Below are positions 18,215 through 26,516 of a stretch of DNA of 64,000 nt, in pieces. The translations under genes were made by a program, and so were the position numbers. How positions within the stretch are numbered: position 1 is the stretch's first letter; the number at the start of each line of letters is the position of its first letter. Location: the NCBI GenBank assembly GCA_008180335.1, contig VTEF01000003.1:186001-250000 (forward strand). Direction: 5' to 3'. The stretch is from Priestia megaterium (GTDB lineage Bacteria; Bacillota; Bacilli; Bacillales; Bacillaceae_H). The notes under the pieces were generated by a model that had not been told where the DNA came from, did not search any database, and saw nothing but the letters and a program-made list of their open reading frames with translations.

Positions 18215-18623
18215 CTAATGAGATATATGCATAGCCTGAACATTACACATCATTTCTTCTCGCTGCGCTTTTACAATTACGTTTCCATTTTTAAAAACAT
18301 AATGGCAAATTGACTGATTCATAATTAATTCTCCTGCCTTTTGTTCTGAAAAAAGATTAAAATCAGCACTATTACCAATTAAAAACCCTTATTTATTCGT
18401 TAACTGCATCACACTGTTAATTAACGGACAAGATACAGCCGAAATATTTGCTCGTTTAACATTTTCTATTACTTTTAGCGGGTAATTATCTTTATAATAA
18501 GCCAATGCATTCGCATGACTAACTGTAACAAAACCTTGCATCCTTTCTTTTATCGCTAACTCTGCTACTACCTCTAAAAAACGAGAATGCTGATCATCTG
18601 TCTCACCACAAAATACATGTACA
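18215..18623 (-). pseudogene. Decayed amidohydrolase (cytosine-deaminase-like) remnant
   Basis: In one minus-strand frame, the segment reads VHVFCGETDDQHSRFLEV, then VTVSHANALAYY, then ISAVSCPLINSVMQLTNK and an in-frame stop (18389-18391), then NSADFNLFSEQKAGELIMNQ and FKNGNVIV to a stop at 18215. These are recognisable middle and C-terminal pieces of cytosine deaminase/amidohydrolase enzymes. The whole N-terminal half and the region with the catalytic aspartate are missing. It looks like a gene eroded by deletions, not a new short protein. Confidence 0.8.
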
Positions 18624-18656
18624 TAAAAAAGAAGATGAATTCAGCCCTCATCTTCT
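18624..18656 (-). terminator. Terminator overlapping the end of the DUF1232 gene
   Basis: AGAAGATGA pairs with TCATCTTCT and is followed by TTTTT on the minus strand. The stem includes the last codons, and the stop codon is in the loop, of the gene at 18641-19060. Confidence 0.82.
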
Positions 18657-19060
18657 TTCTCCGTTGGAATTAATTTCATATCAATCGTAGATAGATCAAC
18701 GTTATCTTTAAACCAATTTTGCAGTTTCGTTTTTGCTTTTTGTTTAATTTCATCATCAATGTACATAGCCACTTGGACTAGTGCGAGTCCTAATGCTCCA
18801 AAATCATCTGTATAGCCGATTCCAGCTGCTAGATCAGGAATCAAATCAATAGGTAAAATAAAATATCCTAACGCCCCTATTATCACAGCTTTTGCTTTAG
18901 GTGGAACTTCAGGCTTTTGAAGTGTGTAGTATAGCAATAACACTGTATAAACAACAGATGCTCCTGCTTTTCTTCCAAACTTTTTTAACTTGTCCCAAAG
19001 TTTTTCATCTGAAAAATGCTTTTCAGTGTTTTTATTAAAGTACTCATGCTGTTCTGCCAT
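18641..19060 (-). CDS. DUF1232 (YkvA-type) membrane-associated protein
   Basis: The 139-residue protein has a hydrophobic segment (about residues 33-47, SASVVYTVLLLYYTL-like) and the DUF1232 core GYFILPIDLIPDLAAGIGYTDD (about residues 64-86), followed by a hydrophobic helix and a Lys-rich tail. DUF1232 proteins are small, widespread and of unknown function, probably membrane-bound. Ribosome site AAAGGGTGAT precedes the ATG. It appears to be a single-gene unit with its own terminator. Confidence 0.8.
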   Translation of the reverse strand: MAEQHEYFNKNTEKHFSDEKLWDKLKKFGRKAGASVVYTVLLLYYTLQKPEVPPKAKAVIIGALGYFILPIDLIPDLAAGIGYTDDFGALGLALVQVAMYIDDEIKQKAKTKLQNWFKDNVDLSTIDMKLIPTEKEDEG

Positions 19061-19229
19061 CTTTTATCACCCTTTAAAAAACTATACTTTTATTATGATC
19101 AATTCCCTTCATTTTACTTTATAAAACAGCAAAAAAACTTTTATTGAATTTTCTTACTTTTATATTATTTTTCATGTGTGTTTGGTATTATTTGTTAAGA
19201 TCGATATCTTTTAAGAAGGAGGTTATTAT

Positions 19230-20393
19230 ATGAGTATAAGTGTTGTGCAAAACGGTTTTTACGGAGAGTTTGGTGGCAGTTATATTCCGGAAAATTTACA
19301 AGAAGTCATGAATAATCTGACAAAACAGTTTAACTATTACAAAGACGACACTGAGTTCAACGAAGAGCTCCATTTTTATTTAAAAGAATACATTGGACGT
19401 GAAAATCCTTTAACACTTGCGAAAAATTTGACAGCTAAAATCGGAGGAGCCAAAATTTATTTAAAGCGTGAAGATCTTAACCATACAGGTTCCCATAAAA
19501 TTAATAATGCAATTGGGCAAATTCTTCTCGCTAAACGTATGGGTGCAAAGCGTATCATCGCTGAAACAGGAGCTGGACAACATGGTGTCGCAACTGCAAC
19601 AGCATGTGCCATTTTTGGAATGGATTGCGTTATTTACATGGGCAAAGTCGATATGGAGCGACAAGCGCTCAATGTATTCCGAATGGAACTGCTTGGCGCA
19701 AAGGTCGTACCTGTTGAAAAAGGACAAGGGCGTCTCAAAGACGCCGTGGACGAAGCATTAAATGACTTAGCTGCAAATTATGAACATACATTTTATTTAT
19801 TAGGTTCAGCAGTCGGTCCTCACCCTTACCCGACAATCGTTAAGCATTTTCAGTCAATCATTAGCGAAGAGTCGAAAAAGCAAATCTTATATAAAGAGGG
19901 AAAATTGCCGACAGCTATTGTTGCTTGCGCAGGCGGTGGAAGCAACGCGATTGGAGCTTTTGCTCATTATCTTGATGAACCTTCTGTGCGATTAGTCGGT
20001 GTCGAGCCTTCTGAAGCACCCTCATTAACAGAAGGTGTTCCGGCCGTTATTCACGGATTTAAATGTTTAACATTACTTGATGAACAAAAAAACCCAAAGC
20101 CTACTTATTCAATAGCTGCCGGTTTGGATTATCCTGGAGTCGGTCCAGAACATAGTCATTTAAAAACAAGCGGGCGGGCAGAGTATGTAACTGTGTCCGG
20201 TGAAGAAGCACTTGAAGCTTTTCAGACTTTATCTAAACTAGAAGGAATCATTCCAGCACTTGAAAGCTCACATGCTGTAGCCCACGCTGTAAAACTAGCT
20301 GCTGATCTCACAGCAGACGACCTTATTATCGTCAATTTATCCGGCCGTGGCGATAAAGATGTCGAACAAGTATTTAACATGCTAACAAATTAA
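19230..20393 (+). CDS. trpB: Tryptophan synthase beta subunit (stand-alone)
   Basis: TrpB condenses indole with serine to give tryptophan using pyridoxal phosphate. The 387-residue protein has KREDLNHTGSHKINN with the cofactor lysine (about residues 77-91), ETGAGQHGVA, the phosphate-binding ACAGGGSNAIGAF (about residues 228-240) and NLSGRGDKD at the C-terminus. No trpA or other trp gene is adjacent, and the N-terminus (NGFYGEFGGSYIPENLQEV) differs in style from the B. subtilis operon TrpB. It may be a second, orphan copy, possibly acquired, scavenging indole. AAGAAGGAGG precedes the ATG, and a strong terminator follows. Confidence 0.9.
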   Translation: MSISVVQNGFYGEFGGSYIPENLQEVMNNLTKQFNYYKDDTEFNEELHFYLKEYIGRENPLTLAKNLTAKIGGAKIYLKREDLNHTGSHKINNAIGQILLAKRMGAKRIIAETGAGQHGVATATACAIFGMDCVIYMGKVDMERQALNVFRMELLGAKVVPVEKGQGRLKDAVDEALNDLAANYEHTFYLLGSAVGPHPYPTIVKHFQSIISEESKKQILYKEGKLPTAIVACAGGGSNAIGAFAHYLDEPSVRLVGVEPSEAPSLTEGVPAVIHGFKCLTLLDEQKNPKPTYSIAAGLDYPGVGPEHSHLKTSGRAEYVTVSGEEALEAFQTLSKLEGIIPALESSHAVAHAVKLAADLTADDLIIVNLSGRGDKDVEQVFNMLTN

Positions 20394-20400
20394 ATTGGAA

Positions 20401-20448
20401 AAACAGACAAAAGGTACATCAATGTGCCTTTTGTCTGTTTATTTTTAA
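20401..20448 (+). terminator. Terminator of trpB
   Basis: AAACAGACAAAAGGTACA pairs with TGTGCCTTTTGTCTGTTT (one wobble) eight bases after the stop, then a T-rich tail. Confidence 0.9.
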
Positions 20449-20595
20449 CTAGAGCCTTTTTCTAAGGATGATAATTGCTAGAGATAAAGCGGCTCTTTTA
20501 TCGTTCATTTAATAGTAGTAAGTACTTTATTCATTCCGCAAGCATTTTATTTCGCTACTCTAAAAATTACTGTTACAATATAAAATGTAGCAAAG

Positions 20596-20611
20596 TTCGA
20601 TAAGTATCGAA
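20596..20611. promoter_or_regulatory. Palindrome upstream of the luciferase-like gene
   Basis: TTCGAT-AAGT-ATCGAA is a perfect 6-bp inverted repeat with a 4-base spacer, 34 bases before the ATG of the next gene. Its size and place suit a repressor operator; no regulator gene is adjacent. Confidence 0.35.
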
Positions 20612-20645
20612 TTTATAATTATTGAAATGAAAAGAGGACGAGAAA

Positions 20646-21680
20646 ATGTCTGTTGATCAACACTCAAAGAACCTAAAAGATATCCCTGTCTCTGTACTTG
20701 ATCTATCACCGATTTTAGAAGGCAGTACTGCAGCAGAATCTCTACAAAATACATTAGACCTTGCCCGCCATGCTGAAAAATGGGGATTTAATCGATATTG
20801 GTTAGCCGAACATCATAATATGTCCGGTATTGCCAGTTCAGCAACATCAGTCGTAATTGGCCATGTAGCAGCTGGCACATCAACAATTCGAGTCGGTTCC
20901 GGCGGTATTATGCTTCCGAATCATGCACCGCTTGTGATTGCCGAGCATTTCGGAACACTTGAATCACTGTTTCCTGGACGAATTGACCTCGGTCTGGGTC
21001 GTGCTCCTGGTACGGATCAATTAACTGCTCATGCCCTGCGACGCGGCGGGAGAAGCGATGGACAAGATTTCCCTGAACAGCTAGCAGAGCTTCGCGCTTA
21101 TTTTGCACCGCCTTCAGCTACTGAAAGAATGCCTGTTAGAGCGATTCCGGGTGAAGGATTAAATATTCCAATTTGGCTCTTAGGTTCAAGTGGCTTTAGT
21201 GCACAGCTAGCTGCCCAATTAGGACTGCCATTTTCATTTGCAAGTCACTTTTCTCCAAATAATACGATGACAGCGCTCAATTTATATCGTCGTTATTTCC
21301 GGCCTTCAGATGTATTAAATGAACCGTATGCAATGCTTGGGGTGAATGTCATTGCAGCAGATACAGATGAAGAAGCACAAAGACTTGCGACATCTATGCA
21401 GCAGCAATTTTTAAACTTAATTCGTAACAATCCAGGTAAGCTTAAACCACCTGTAGATAATATGGATGAACTATGGACTGATTTTGAAAAAGACAGTCTC
21501 CAACAACAGCTTGGTGCGTCTATCGTTGGAAGCCCTAAAACTGTCGAACGAAAATTACAGCAATTTATTGAAGATACACAAGCTGATGAATTAATGATCA
21601 ATGCACAAATCTTTGATCATAAAGCGCGCCTTCACTCCTACGAAATTGTAGCGGAAATCCTCAAGAAAAAAAGTCAATAA
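20646..21680 (+). CDS. Luciferase-like flavin-dependent monooxygenase (LLM class)
   Basis: The 344-residue protein belongs to the bacterial luciferase-like superfamily: VSVLDLSPI near the N-terminus, [17 protein letters not shown] (about residues 56-72), the [23 protein letters not shown] block (about residues 88-110) and [14 protein letters not shown] (about residues 116-129). The C-terminal [15 protein letters not shown] is also typical. Such enzymes use reduced FMN from a partner reductase; the substrate cannot be told from sequence. AGAGGACG lies before the ATG. The gene stands alone with its own terminator. Confidence 0.87.
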   Translation: MSVDQHSKNLKDIPVSVLDLSPILEGSTAAESLQNTLDLARHAEKWGFNRYWLAEHHNMSGIASSATSVVIGHVAAGTSTIRVGSGGIMLPNHAPLVIAEHFGTLESLFPGRIDLGLGRAPGTDQLTAHALRRGGRSDGQDFPEQLAELRAYFAPPSATERMPVRAIPGEGLNIPIWLLGSSGFSAQLAAQLGLPFSFASHFSPNNTMTALNLYRRYFRPSDVLNEPYAMLGVNVIAADTDEEAQRLATSMQQQFLNLIRNNPGKLKPPVDNMDELWTDFEKDSLQQQLGASIVGSPKTVERKLQQFIEDTQADELMINAQIFDHKARLHSYEIVAEILKKKSQ

Positions 21681-21692
21681 GATTCAGTTGCA

Positions 21693-21726
21693 AAAAGCTA
21701 GCTCATCTAGGTGAGCTAGCTTTTCT
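21693..21726 (+). terminator. Terminator of the luciferase-like gene
   Basis: AAAAGCTAGCTCA pairs with TGAGCTAGCTTTT around a 6-base loop, 12 bases after the stop. Confidence 0.9.
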
Positions 21727-21806
21727 CTCATTTTCCTACTTATTATTGGTTTTCTAAACTCCCCTTTTACACAAATTCAACTCATGAATCAAATTACGTA
21801 TACCGT

Positions 21807-22340
21807 TTAATTTCCTAATTTCTTAATTAGCTTTGCAGTTAAAATCGCCATCAATATTGTACTCGTGATAAAGCCCATTAACATTTCCGATGCTGCGAGT
21901 ATATTGGAGATTATCCCTATTGACGTAATATCTCCATACCCTGTCGTAGTAAAAGTTGTAATACTATAGTACAGAAAATCATTGACAGAAAGGCTTTCAC
22001 CTGTAAAAACAAAAGCTTTTTTGCCTTTCGCTCTATACACATGAAGGTATAGACTCGCATACGTCATTAAAATAAGCGTTAACAATAAAATAGAGCCAAT
22101 GCATATATTCTTTATAGACGCAGGGCTAGTAGGAATCAAGATAATAAATTCGATTAATAAATACATACAGATTAATAAAAGGAATACAAGAGCACCAACT
22201 AAAACCGTAAAACCGATTCCTTCTTTAATTTTAAAAGTCGAAGTAAAAATTAATAAGGCTACTACTAACATATTTAGAAAAAAGTACATATATAATTTTT
22301 TCTTGTTAAATTCTCTAATATGGAAAAATGTTTGCTTCAT
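21807..22340 (-). CDS. Ion channel protein with a potassium selectivity filter
   Basis: The 177-residue membrane protein has hydrophobic segments at about residues 17-35, 42-66, 77-98 and 146-170. Before the last one, it has the pore loop TTFTTTGYGDITSIG (about residues 128-142), which contains the TxGYGD potassium filter. It fits the two-pore-helix ion-channel family (Ion_trans_2), probably tetrameric in the plasma membrane. No RCK/TrkA-type ligand domain is attached. It is a single gene; gating and physiological role cannot be read from sequence. Confidence 0.82.
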   Translation of the reverse strand: MKQTFFHIREFNKKKLYMYFFLNMLVVALLIFTSTFKIKEGIGFTVLVGALVFLLLICMYLLIEFIILIPTSPASIKNICIGSILLLTLILMTYASLYLHVYRAKGKKAFVFTGESLSVNDFLYYSITTFTTTGYGDITSIGIISNILAASEMLMGFITSTILMAILTAKLIKKLGN

Positions 22341-22577
22341 ACTAACCTCAAATTTGATAATTTATCCCGCTTCAACAAGCAAGAAGTCCTCACTGATTGA
22401 CATTTCACTTTAGTATACTTTCTCCTTTTTGACACTTCTTCATTCAAATACACATCAACATTTCTTAATAATCAGTGCTCGTTAATTAAAAATTGTATTT
22501 CACATTAAATGATGAGAATACTTAAACATTAGAATGTAAACATTAGAACTGTTACTTATTAAAAGGAGGTCAGTATC

Positions 22578-22757
22578 ATGAACAAACAACGAGCACAAGA
22601 AATTGCTGCATCACCTGTTATGGCTAATGTAACGTATAACGATGTACCCATTTACATTCAAAATGTGGATGAAAATAATGAAACAGCTAGAATCTATCCT
22701 CTAGATGAACCAAATAACGAACAAGATGTCCCATTATTAAATTTAATCGAGCATTGA
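22578..22757 (+). CDS. sspH: Small acid-soluble spore protein H (SspH)
   Basis: A 59-residue protein starting MNKQRAQEIAASPVMANVTY, with VPIYIQNVD and TARIYPLDEP in the middle, as in SASP-H of B. subtilis. Family members are made in the forespore and associate with spore contents; unlike alpha/beta SASP, their DNA role is not established. AAAGGAGG precedes the ATG, and a hairpin terminator follows. I could not find a convincing SigG or SigF promoter match by eye. Confidence 0.92.
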   Translation: MNKQRAQEIAASPVMANVTYNDVPIYIQNVDENNETARIYPLDEPNNEQDVPLLNLIEH

Positions 22758-22793
22758 TTCTCAACTATTTCTTCGCTAGACATTCATGTTCCG

Positions 22794-22827
22794 TGCAAAC
22801 ACCCATAATAGTGGTGTTTGCATTTTT
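22794..22827 (+). terminator. Terminator of sspH
   Basis: TGCAAACACC pairs with GGTGTTTGCA around a 9-base loop, then TTTTT, 36 bases after the stop. Confidence 0.88.
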
Positions 22828-23020
22828 AATCAAACTGATTCGCCACTTTTCTCAATTAAATCATTGCCGTAAGCCCTCCTTTTCACCGTTATTTATTAAA
22901 ATGCAATTGAGGCTTTTACCTTAGATGAAATTTAATCATTTTTGGCTTGTTTCTTTTTAAGCCAGCATACCTTCAATATTTTTAACCTTTTAGAACCATA
23001 CTATAATCTGAGGTGAAAAT

Positions 23021-24226
23021 ATGTATAAACTGTTATCTCATACTGATTTAGATGGAGTAGGATGCGGCATTTTAGCTAGACTTGCCTTTGAAAATCAAGT
23101 CAAAATCCGCTACAACTCGATATCTGGACTGAATCATGAAGTAGAGTGGTTTCTCAAAAATAATGATAACGACACTTTTTTAATTATCACAGACTTATCT
23201 GTAAGCGAAGACAATGAAAAAAGGCTTGATGAATTCTATAAACTAGGTGGAAAAGTTCAACTGATTGACCATCATAAAACCGCTATGCATTTTAACGATT
23301 ATGAGTGGGGTCATGTTATCGTTGAAGATGATAATGGACACCTAACTTCAGCAACTTCTTTATTTTATGAGTATCTTCTCAAACATGAACTAATCGAACC
23401 TTCTAATGCAATTGCTCAATTCGTGGAGCTCGTCAGACAATATGACACATGGGAATGGGAAAAAAATGAAAACCTAGAAGCACACAGGCTAAACGCACTC
23501 TTCTTTTTAGTGTCTATCGATGAATTCGAAGAAAAGATCGTGAATCGCCTTAAAAATAGTGATTCTTTCTTCTTCGATGAGTTTGAAGAAAAAATACTGG
23601 ATATGGAAGAAGACAAAATTGAACGCTATATCCGTCGAAAGAGACGTGAATTGGTACAAGCTTCAATAGGAGAACACGTTGCAGGCATTGTATACGCTGA
23701 ATCCTATCATTCAGAGCTTGGCAATGAACTAGGAAAAGAATATCCGCACCTTGATTATATTGCGATTTTAAATGTTGGTGCAAAACGAGTCGGCTTTCGC
23801 ACCATTCATAATCATGTGGATGTGTCGGAGGTTGCAGGTCATTTCGGTGGAGGCGGACATGCAAAAGCATCGGGATGCTCTTTAACTGACGAATCCTATA
23901 AACAATTTGTAACTGAAACTTTTCAGCTTGAGCCGTTACGAGAAGATGCAAAGAGAAATCGATATAACTTGAAAAGCTCCTCATTCGGTTCTCTATATGA
24001 AAATCGAATGGAAGATACATTCTTTCTCTACTCTCTAAATGATTGTGAATGGACTATTAAACATAATGAAGAAAACATAGACAAAACGTTCACAAGCTTT
24101 GAAGAAGCGGAAAATTTCTTAAAAAGAAATTACGAAGCATGGCTTGTGAGAGACGATACTTTTGTTAATTATTTAATGGACTATGTAAAAAATATAAAGC
24201 AAAATGAAGAAAGTAAGCATTTATAA
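23021..24226 (+). CDS. DHH-family phosphoesterase
   Basis: The 401-residue protein shows the DHH superfamily metal-binding motifs: SHTDLDGVG (residues 6-14), ITDLSV (about residues 56-61), and DHHKTA (about residues 87-92). The DHHA1-type C-terminal motif FGGGGHAKASGC (about residues 277-288) follows. Such enzymes cleave small phosphodiesters such as nanoRNA or cyclic dinucleotides with manganese. A further 110 residues at the C-terminus are acidic and match no domain I recognise. It is monocistronic. Relationship to NrnA or YorK is uncertain. Confidence 0.82.
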   Translation: MYKLLSHTDLDGVGCGILARLAFENQVKIRYNSISGLNHEVEWFLKNNDNDTFLIITDLSVSEDNEKRLDEFYKLGGKVQLIDHHKTAMHFNDYEWGHVIVEDDNGHLTSATSLFYEYLLKHELIEPSNAIAQFVELVRQYDTWEWEKNENLEAHRLNALFFLVSIDEFEEKIVNRLKNSDSFFFDEFEEKILDMEEDKIERYIRRKRRELVQASIGEHVAGIVYAESYHSELGNELGKEYPHLDYIAILNVGAKRVGFRTIHNHVDVSEVAGHFGGGGHAKASGCSLTDESYKQFVTETFQLEPLREDAKRNRYNLKSSSFGSLYENRMEDTFFLYSLNDCEWTIKHNEENIDKTFTSFEEAENFLKRNYEAWLVRDDTFVNYLMDYVKNIKQNEESKHL

Positions 24227-24235
24227 GAACGAAAG

Positions 24236-24266
24236 GCGCTGCTGATCTGAGTGCAGCGTCTTTTGC
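24236..24266 (+). terminator. Terminator of the DHH phosphoesterase gene
   Basis: CGCTGC pairs with GCAGCG (plus flanking wobble) around a 10-base loop, then TCTTTTG, within 40 bases of the stop. Confidence 0.7.
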
Positions 24267-24485
24267 TCAGGACATGATGATACTCTTATCTCTCCATTAG
24301 CCTAAACGTTATCTTTATTAACATTTATTGCACACCCGCTTTGTTTATTCGATTTCTAAATAAACAAAAAGAAAAGCATCTTCTTACGACACTTTTCTTC
24401 TTTCCTTCAACTAACAGTTCATATCTATCAATTCCTATAGTGATTAGAGCTTCAATTTATAGACTTAATTATTTGTTATTAAAAA

Positions 24486-25157
24486 TCAAATCCATTCTAC
24501 TACCTGTGCAAGTTCTTTTCTTGTTTTTTCTCGCTGCGGCTCTTCCTTGCGATAGCCAAAAGCAACCATCACCGATACTTCTAATGCTCCTTCTTCTAGT
24601 AATCCTTCTTCTTCAAGAATGTTATGAACTGACTCAAAATTAAATCCTTCAATTGGACAAGAGTCAATACCGATTTGTGCAGCTGCTGTCATCATATTAG
24701 CTAAAGTAATGTATGTCTGTTTAGATGCCCAATCAAATAATGTACGATCATTGTCAAGTATATGAAGGTCATGTTCTTGAAATGTTCTGTATCTGCTAGA
24801 AAGTGTGTCCATGAGCTCATCCGGCACTTTTTTTACATTTTTCATATGATTAGTTACATATTCAGAATCATATCTCACATCTTTTCGGGCAAGAATAATG
24901 ACGAAGTGACTTGCAGTAGGAAGCTGTCCTTGTGCACCCCAAGATACTTTCTTTAGTTTCTCTCTTAAATTTGAATTTTGAATCACTAAAAACTTCCACG
25001 GCTCAAACCCAACTGAACTTGGGGATAATCTTCCTGTTTCTAAAATAAAGTTAAAATCTTCATCAGAAATTTTTTTATTTGAATCAAAAGCCTTTGTTGC
25101 ATGCCTGAATTGAAATGCATCTAAAATTTCTTTTTTCTTTAAGGGTTTATTTGTCAT
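24486..25157 (-). CDS. NAD(P)H-dependent nitroreductase (YfkO-like)
   Basis: A cytoplasmic FMN-binding nitroreductase of 223 residues. RHATKAFD (about residues 18-25), RLSPSSVGFEPWKFLVI (about residues 43-59), and the late GIDSCPIEGF (about residues 163-172) with FGYRKEEPQ are typical of NfsB/YfkO proteins that reduce nitroaromatics and quinones. Its ATG overlaps the stop of the upstream IDEAL-like gene (ATGA) and is preceded by AGGAGAAGGAG. The gene set starts with an Rrf2 regulator, which may control it. Confidence 0.88.
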   Translation of the reverse strand: MTNKPLKKKEILDAFQFRHATKAFDSNKKISDEDFNFILETGRLSPSSVGFEPWKFLVIQNSNLREKLKKVSWGAQGQLPTASHFVIILARKDVRYDSEYVTNHMKNVKKVPDELMDTLSSRYRTFQEHDLHILDNDRTLFDWASKQTYITLANMMTAAAQIGIDSCPIEGFNFESVHNILEEEGLLEEGALEVSVMVAFGYRKEEPQREKTRKELAQVVEWI

Positions 25158-25507
25158 TGTACTCCTTCTCCTCTTTTAGCTTTTTTAGAGAAATTGCGAA
25201 TCTCATTTAATTCTTGAGACAGCTCATTAAACCATTGCTCATCTTTTGTTGTTAATGCTAAATTAATTAAATAAAGCAATTGCTCTTCGGTCGTTTGCTT
25301 TGAATTTGATCGTTTTTTTAATTGCGTATTTAACATGCCAATGTTTTTCCCAATCAATTGTTTATCATCGCATTCAACGACGTTAACAATTGCTTTTTCC
25401 TTTATGGAATCAATCGAACTTACATACCCGTATATCAGCTCTCCATATCTTGATTTTCCTTTAACCCAATCCCCGATTGTTAACGGCTTGTTATTAAATA
25501 TCTTCAT
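25154..25507 (-). CDS. IDEAL-like domain protein coupled to the nitroreductase
   Basis: The 117-residue protein begins MKIFNNKPLTIGDWVKGK, a beta-rich N-terminal region (about residues 1-60), then a C-terminal helix pair EEQLLYLINLALTTKDEQWF that resembles the IDEAL motif. The tail is basic. Function is unknown. Translation is coupled to the nitroreductase by a four-base overlap, so a role linked to that enzyme is plausible. A GGGAGGATATCA site precedes the ATG. Confidence 0.65.
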   Translation of the reverse strand: MKIFNNKPLTIGDWVKGKSRYGELIYGYVSSIDSIKEKAIVNVVECDDKQLIGKNIGMLNTQLKKRSNSKQTTEEQLLYLINLALTTKDEQWFNELSQELNEIRNFSKKAKRGEGVQ

Positions 25508-25587
25508 TGATATCCTCCCTTTAACGTTTTACTAAAATAATTACACGTATAAAATTACAAATATCTAATTAAAATATGTCGTTTTAT

Positions 25588-25608
25588 CTGTAATAAAAAA
25601 AGTTACAG
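25588..25608. promoter_or_regulatory. Inverted repeat between the Rrf2 gene and the nitroreductase pair
   Basis: CTGTAA and TTACAG flank nine A-rich bases, in the 124-base gap ahead of the IDEAL-like/nitroreductase pair. Rrf2 regulators bind similar AT-rich dyads. It could be their operator; the evidence is only position and symmetry. Confidence 0.3.
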
Positions 25609-25631
25609 TTAGATTAAAAAGTAAAACAACA

Positions 25632-26051
25632 TCATCGACATTGTTTAATTTTTTCTAACACAGAACTAATTGTGATCTTCTCTAAATATGTTTCAAAATA
25701 ATTTTCAGCATCAGTAAAAATTTCATCCATTACAATTTGTGTTTTTGATGAAATTAAGCAATTTTCTTCAGGGTCTCCTGTACACCAATTTGGTTTTAGT
25801 GATCCATGGGAAACCATGCGATAAACGTGAGCTAATGTCACCTCTTGAGGGTTACAATCTAAAATGTAACCTCCTCTAATGCCTTCTTTCGTCTTTACAA
25901 ATCCATTTTTGCGCAAATAACTCATAATTTTGCGAATTCTTGCCGGGTTTGTTGAAACATTTTTAGCGATAGCGTCACTGCTAGCCATGTGGTCAGGTAA
26001 ATAAGCTAAATAAACTAAACTGTGCACGGCTATCATAAATTCGCTATTCAC
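25632..26051 (-). CDS. Rrf2-family transcriptional regulator
   Basis: The 139-residue protein has the winged-helix fold of Rrf2 proteins: SEFMIAVHSLVYLAYL at the N-terminus, DAIAKNVSTNPARIRKIMSYL as the recognition region, and GIRGGYILDCNPQEVTL as the wing. Two cysteines (NWCTG and NCLI) sit in the dimer/sensor region, but the three-cysteine iron-sulfur pattern is absent. It resembles YwnA-type members. GTG at 26051 was chosen as start because GGGAGG lies 10 bases upstream. It precedes the nitroreductase pair on the same strand. Confidence 0.78.
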   Translation of the reverse strand: MNSEFMIAVHSLVYLAYLPDHMASSDAIAKNVSTNPARIRKIMSYLRKNGFVKTKEGIRGGYILDCNPQEVTLAHVYRMVSHGSLKPNWCTGDPEENCLISSKTQIVMDEIFTDAENYFETYLEKITISSVLEKIKQCR

Positions 26052-26300
26052 TTCATTTGTTCCCTCCCCGATTAAGAATACTGTCATTCTAATCTTTACA
26101 GTTTGTGAAGTCAATAAAAGTGCTCAGATGTTGTTAATTAATCAATCTGCGTTTTTTTATGTAAATTCGGCCCTCCTTGTCCCCTATGAACATCTTTCAT
26201 TTTTATGATAAATCCATACTAACAACAGGAATTTAAGGAAAATGCATAGGTATTAGAGGTTCCCTATTTAAAAAATAATTCATAGATTATTAAAGAGTAA
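26052..26300. other. Intergenic region without recognised gene
   Basis: Upstream region of the Rrf2 gene. AT-rich, no open frame with a ribosome site, no convincing hairpin. It probably holds the regulator's promoter. Confidence 0.4.
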
Positions 26301-26304
26301 AAAC

Positions 26305-26380
26305 AAAGTGAAACTAACAATCAGTGGGACTTTTTCATTCTCTACTGATTGTTAGTTGAGACCCGCAGAGCTTGCTGGGT
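26305..26380. repeat. Double-hairpin intergenic element, copy 1
   Basis: After AAAGTGAAACT, the arms AACTAACAATCAGT (26312-26325) and ACTGATTGTTAGTT (26344-26357) form a 14-bp perfect stem with an 18-base loop. GACCC/GGGTC follows as a second hairpin (about 26358-26381). The same opening motif (AAGTGAAACT, AATCAG, GGG) recurs on the minus strand near 38485. It looks like a dispersed intergenic repeat or structured leader. The 26380-26480 stretch after it is unusually GC-rich. Confidence 0.5.
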
Positions 26381-26516
26381 CACGCAGATGTTGTTTTTCG
26401 TCTGTGTTCTGATATCTGGGATTTTGTGAGCTGTGCCCCTCCCGCGTCGACCTTAAAGCAGCGATCCCGTTGAATCAGGATAAAATTACTCAATTCTTAA
26501 TAAGGAGAAATGGTAA

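Noticed and set aside
19197-19210. AAGATCGATATCTT dyad as trpB operator
   Set aside because: Short, AT-rich and without a regulator candidate; no T-box or TRAP-type leader could be recognised.
22490-22560. Forespore promoter (SigG/SigF) before sspH
   Set aside because: GAATA and CATTAGA-type elements occur, but spacing does not fit the consensus.
24341-24643. 100-codon plus-strand frame ending inside the nitroreductase gene
   Set aside because: Overlaps a well-supported gene on the other strand and lacks a ribosome site.
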